This document shows positions 7,631-9,206 of a stretch of DNA of 9,206 bases, piece by piece. The stretch's first letter is position 1. Every line of letters starts with the position of its first letter. Source of the stretch: Lentisphaerota bacterium (lineage in GTDB: Bacteria; Verrucomicrobiota; Lentisphaeria; Oligosphaerales; Oligosphaeraceae). The position numbers and the translations under genes are program-made. Location: contig JAAZIZ010000198.1 of assembly GCA_012800565.1 (NCBI GenBank), forward strand, positions 1-9,206. Reading direction: 5' to 3'. A model generated the notes under the pieces. That model ran no database searches. It was not told the origin of the DNA and saw nothing but the letters and a program-made list of their open reading frames with translations.

Positions 7631-7714
7631 AAAACGCCCCGGCAAACAAGATCAGAGCCACCCGATGGGACGCATCATCATACTTTCCATCATCTAAAAA
7701 CAGACCTTAACGCC
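7631..7714 (+). other. Gap between kinase gene and ffh
   Basis: This 84-base gap holds no recognisable Shine-Dalgarno close to the ATG at 7715, no hairpin terminator after the kinase stop, and no clear promoter. A few CATCAT repeats at about 7672-7693 look like chance. Whether ffh has its own promoter here or is read from upstream cannot be decided. Confidence 0.35.
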
Positions 7715-9206
7715 ATGTTCGAAAACCTTTCCCGAAAATTTCAGGATGCCTTCCGCAAGCTGTCCGGCAAGAAGAATTTATCTGACAGCAATATGAGCGA
7801 GGCTCTGGCCGACATCCGCGCCGCCCTGCTGGATGCCGACGTCAACTACCAGGTTGCCGGCAAATTCATTGATGAGGTCAGGACTGCCTGCTTAGGGCAG
7901 GAGGTACTGCGCAGTGTCACGCCGGGCGAGCAGACCATCAAGATCGTCAATGACAAGCTGATTGAGCTGATGGGCAGCCAGACTGCGGAACTGAATTTAT
8001 CCGCTTCGCCCACGGTGATTATGCTCTGCGGCCTGCACGGCAGCGGCAAAACTACCACTTGTGCCAAACTGGCGCTGTTTCTGCAGAAGAAGCACAAAAA
8101 GCGGGTGATGCTGGCGGCCTGCGATTTATACCGCCCGGCCGCCATTGAGCAGCTGGAGGTGCTGGGCCGCGAATTAAGCCTGCCGGTATTCAGCGACCAT
8201 AACAGCAAGGATGTGGTCGCAGTTGCCACCAGAGCACTGGAGGAAGCCAGGAAACATAACCGCGATGTGCTGATTGTGGATACGGCCGGACGCCTGCAGA
8301 TCGATCAGGAGCTGGTGCAGGAACTCGTCCGGCTCAAAAGCAATATCGCCCCCCAGGAAATCCTGCTGGTAGCCGATTCCGCCTTGGGACAGCAGGCGGT
8401 CTCGGTGGCTGAGCATTTTGATCAGGCCCTGGATATCAGCGGCATTATCCTGACCAAGCTGGACGGTGATGCCCGCGGCGGCGCAGCCCTGTCGATGCGG
8501 CAATCGACCGGCAAGCCGATTAAATTTGTCACCGTCGGAGAACGGCCCTCTGATCTGGAAATTTTTCATCCCGACCGGATGGCCTCACGTATTCTGGGCA
8601 TGGGCGATGTGGTCAGCCTGGTGGAACGGGCGGCGGAGGCGTACAAGGAAGAAGAAGCTGCAGCTCTGGAGGAGAAAATCCGCAAGAGTACTTTTGGCTT
8701 CGATGACTTCCTGAATCAGATGAACACCATGCGCAAAATGGGCGGTTTTGCCTCGCTGCTGAAGTTTCTGCCGGGAATGAACAACATCCCCAGCGAACTG
8801 CTGGATGACTCACAATTCAAGCGTTTCGAGGGCATTATTCACAGTATGACCTACGCCGAAAGGCGAGTGCCGGAAATCATTACCCTCCCCCGGCGCAAGC
8901 GTATCGCCAAAGGCAGCGGCAGCGACTTGAAAGATGTTAACGAAGCTATAACCCGCTTCCTGGAAGCCCGGAAAATGATGGCCAGGCTCGCCAACGGCAA
9001 AGACCAAGGACTGCTGGGTAAACTGCTGGGCGGTGGCATGGGCGGCGGCATGCCGGGACTGGGCGGTGGCATGGGCGACGGAATGCCCGGAATGGGTGGA
9101 GGCGGCGGTGCGATGCCCGGGCTGGGTGGAGGCGGCGGCAGTTATGGCTGGTCTGGCAATCATTCTTCCGGTACCTCTGCAGCAGAGAAAGCCCGCCGGG
9201 AAGCCC
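7715..9206 (+). CDS. ffh: Signal recognition particle GTPase SRP54/Ffh (3' partial)
   Basis: Ffh binds signal sequences of nascent membrane and secreted proteins, pairs with the SRP RNA (4.5S/6S type) and docks on FtsY. The 497 visible residues run off the right edge without a stop. The N domain (1-95) begins MFENLSRKFQDAFRKLSGK and has the ALLDADVNY segment. The G domain shows the P-loop GLHGSGKTTT (106-115), DLYRPAAIEQL (137-147), DTAGR (189-193), TKLDGDARGGAALS (247-260) and GERPSDLEIFHPDR (275-288). The M domain has FDDFLNQM (329-336), FLPGM (351-355), IIHSMTYAERRVP (374-386) and the RNA-binding RRKRIAKGSGS (393-403). A Gly/Met-rich tail follows (439-475). Deviations from the usual consensus include His for Gln in the P-loop and SALGQ (222-226) where many Ffh proteins have AMTGQ. 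The ATG gives the standard N-terminus, although no Shine-Dalgarno is seen. Confidence 0.97.
   Translation, partial: MFENLSRKFQDAFRKLSGKKNLSDSNMSEALADIRAALLDADVNYQVAGKFIDEVRTACLGQEVLRSVTPGEQTIKIVNDKLIELMGSQTAELNLSASPTVIMLCGLHGSGKTTTCAKLALFLQKKHKKRVMLAACDLYRPAAIEQLEVLGRELSLPVFSDHNSKDVVAVATRALEEARKHNRDVLIVDTAGRLQIDQELVQELVRLKSNIAPQEILLVADSALGQQAVSVAEHFDQALDISGIILTKLDGDARGGAALSMRQSTGKPIKFVTVGERPSDLEIFHPDRMASRILGMGDVVSLVERAAEAYKEEEAAALEEKIRKSTFGFDDFLNQMNTMRKMGGFASLLKFLPGMNNIPSELLDDSQFKRFEGIIHSMTYAERRVPEIITLPRRKRIAKGSGSDLKDVNEAITRFLEARKMMARLANGKDQGLLGKLLGGGMGGGMPGLGGGMGDGMPGMGGGGGAMPGLGGGGGSYGWSGNHSSGTSAAEKARREA
9029..9139 (+). repeat. Degenerate tandem repeat encoding the Gly/Met tail of Ffh
   Basis: Units of about 33 bases encode GGGMGGGMPGL, GGGMGDGMPGM, then shorter GGGGGAMPGL and GGGGG (residues 439-475). 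Gly/Met-rich tails after the M domain are common in bacterial Ffh; the regular 11-residue periodicity suggests unit duplication with drift. The tail could extend the hydrophobic, flexible methionine surface for signal peptides, or simply be a linker; the sequence does not decide. Confidence 0.75.

Noticed and set aside
1..9206. CRISPR array, tRNA, rRNA, insertion sequence, phage or toxin-antitoxin genes.
   Set aside because: No spaced direct repeats, cloverleaf structures, transposase motifs or small paired genes were seen on either strand.

Overview
The window is GC-rich and almost entirely coding, with every supported gene on the + strand. Gene content suggests a bacterium of the PVC group (Lentisphaerota, Verrucomicrobiota or Planctomycetota), possibly an anaerobic glycan user. 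The clues are a GcnA/HexD-type GH20 enzyme, a pair of long membrane-anchored vWA proteins (one with a vWA nested in a glutamine-amidotransferase-like fold), a variant galactokinase, and an Ffh with a Gly/Met-rich tail. This placement rests on family resemblance, not on a search.

Layout. (1) 2-247: C-terminal end of an unrecognised protein. (2) 306-1847: cytosolic-looking GH20 exo-beta-N-acetylhexosaminidase. (3) 1869-3596: BatA-like vWA membrane protein. (4) 3593-6352: 919-residue protein with two vWA domains, overlapping gene 3 by ATGA. (5) 6353-6451: short gap with an imperfect inverted repeat over the 5' end of the next gene. (6) 6452-7630 (alternatively from 6437): galactokinase-like GHMP kinase with an altered sugar-binding motif. 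(7) 7715-9206: ffh (SRP54), open at the right edge. No tRNA, rRNA, CRISPR array, insertion sequence or convincing terminator was seen. No stretch over 300 bases lacks a gene.

How the genes may work together. The first four genes are tightly spaced and probably co-transcribed. The two vWA proteins are almost certainly translationally coupled and likely act together at the membrane. They resemble the vWA part of MoxR/DUF58/BatA-type loci, but no MoxR ATPase or DUF58 gene lies in the window. The GH20 enzyme would release terminal GlcNAc or GalNAc, and the kinase would phosphorylate galactose or a related sugar. A shared role in glycan salvage is possible but not shown. ffh is a housekeeping gene for co-translational membrane targeting and is probably unrelated to its neighbours.

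The points most worth a second look are the inverted repeat over the kinase start, the reciprocal Asn/Glu exchange in the kinase sugar-binding motif, and the nested vWA/amidotransferase-like architecture.
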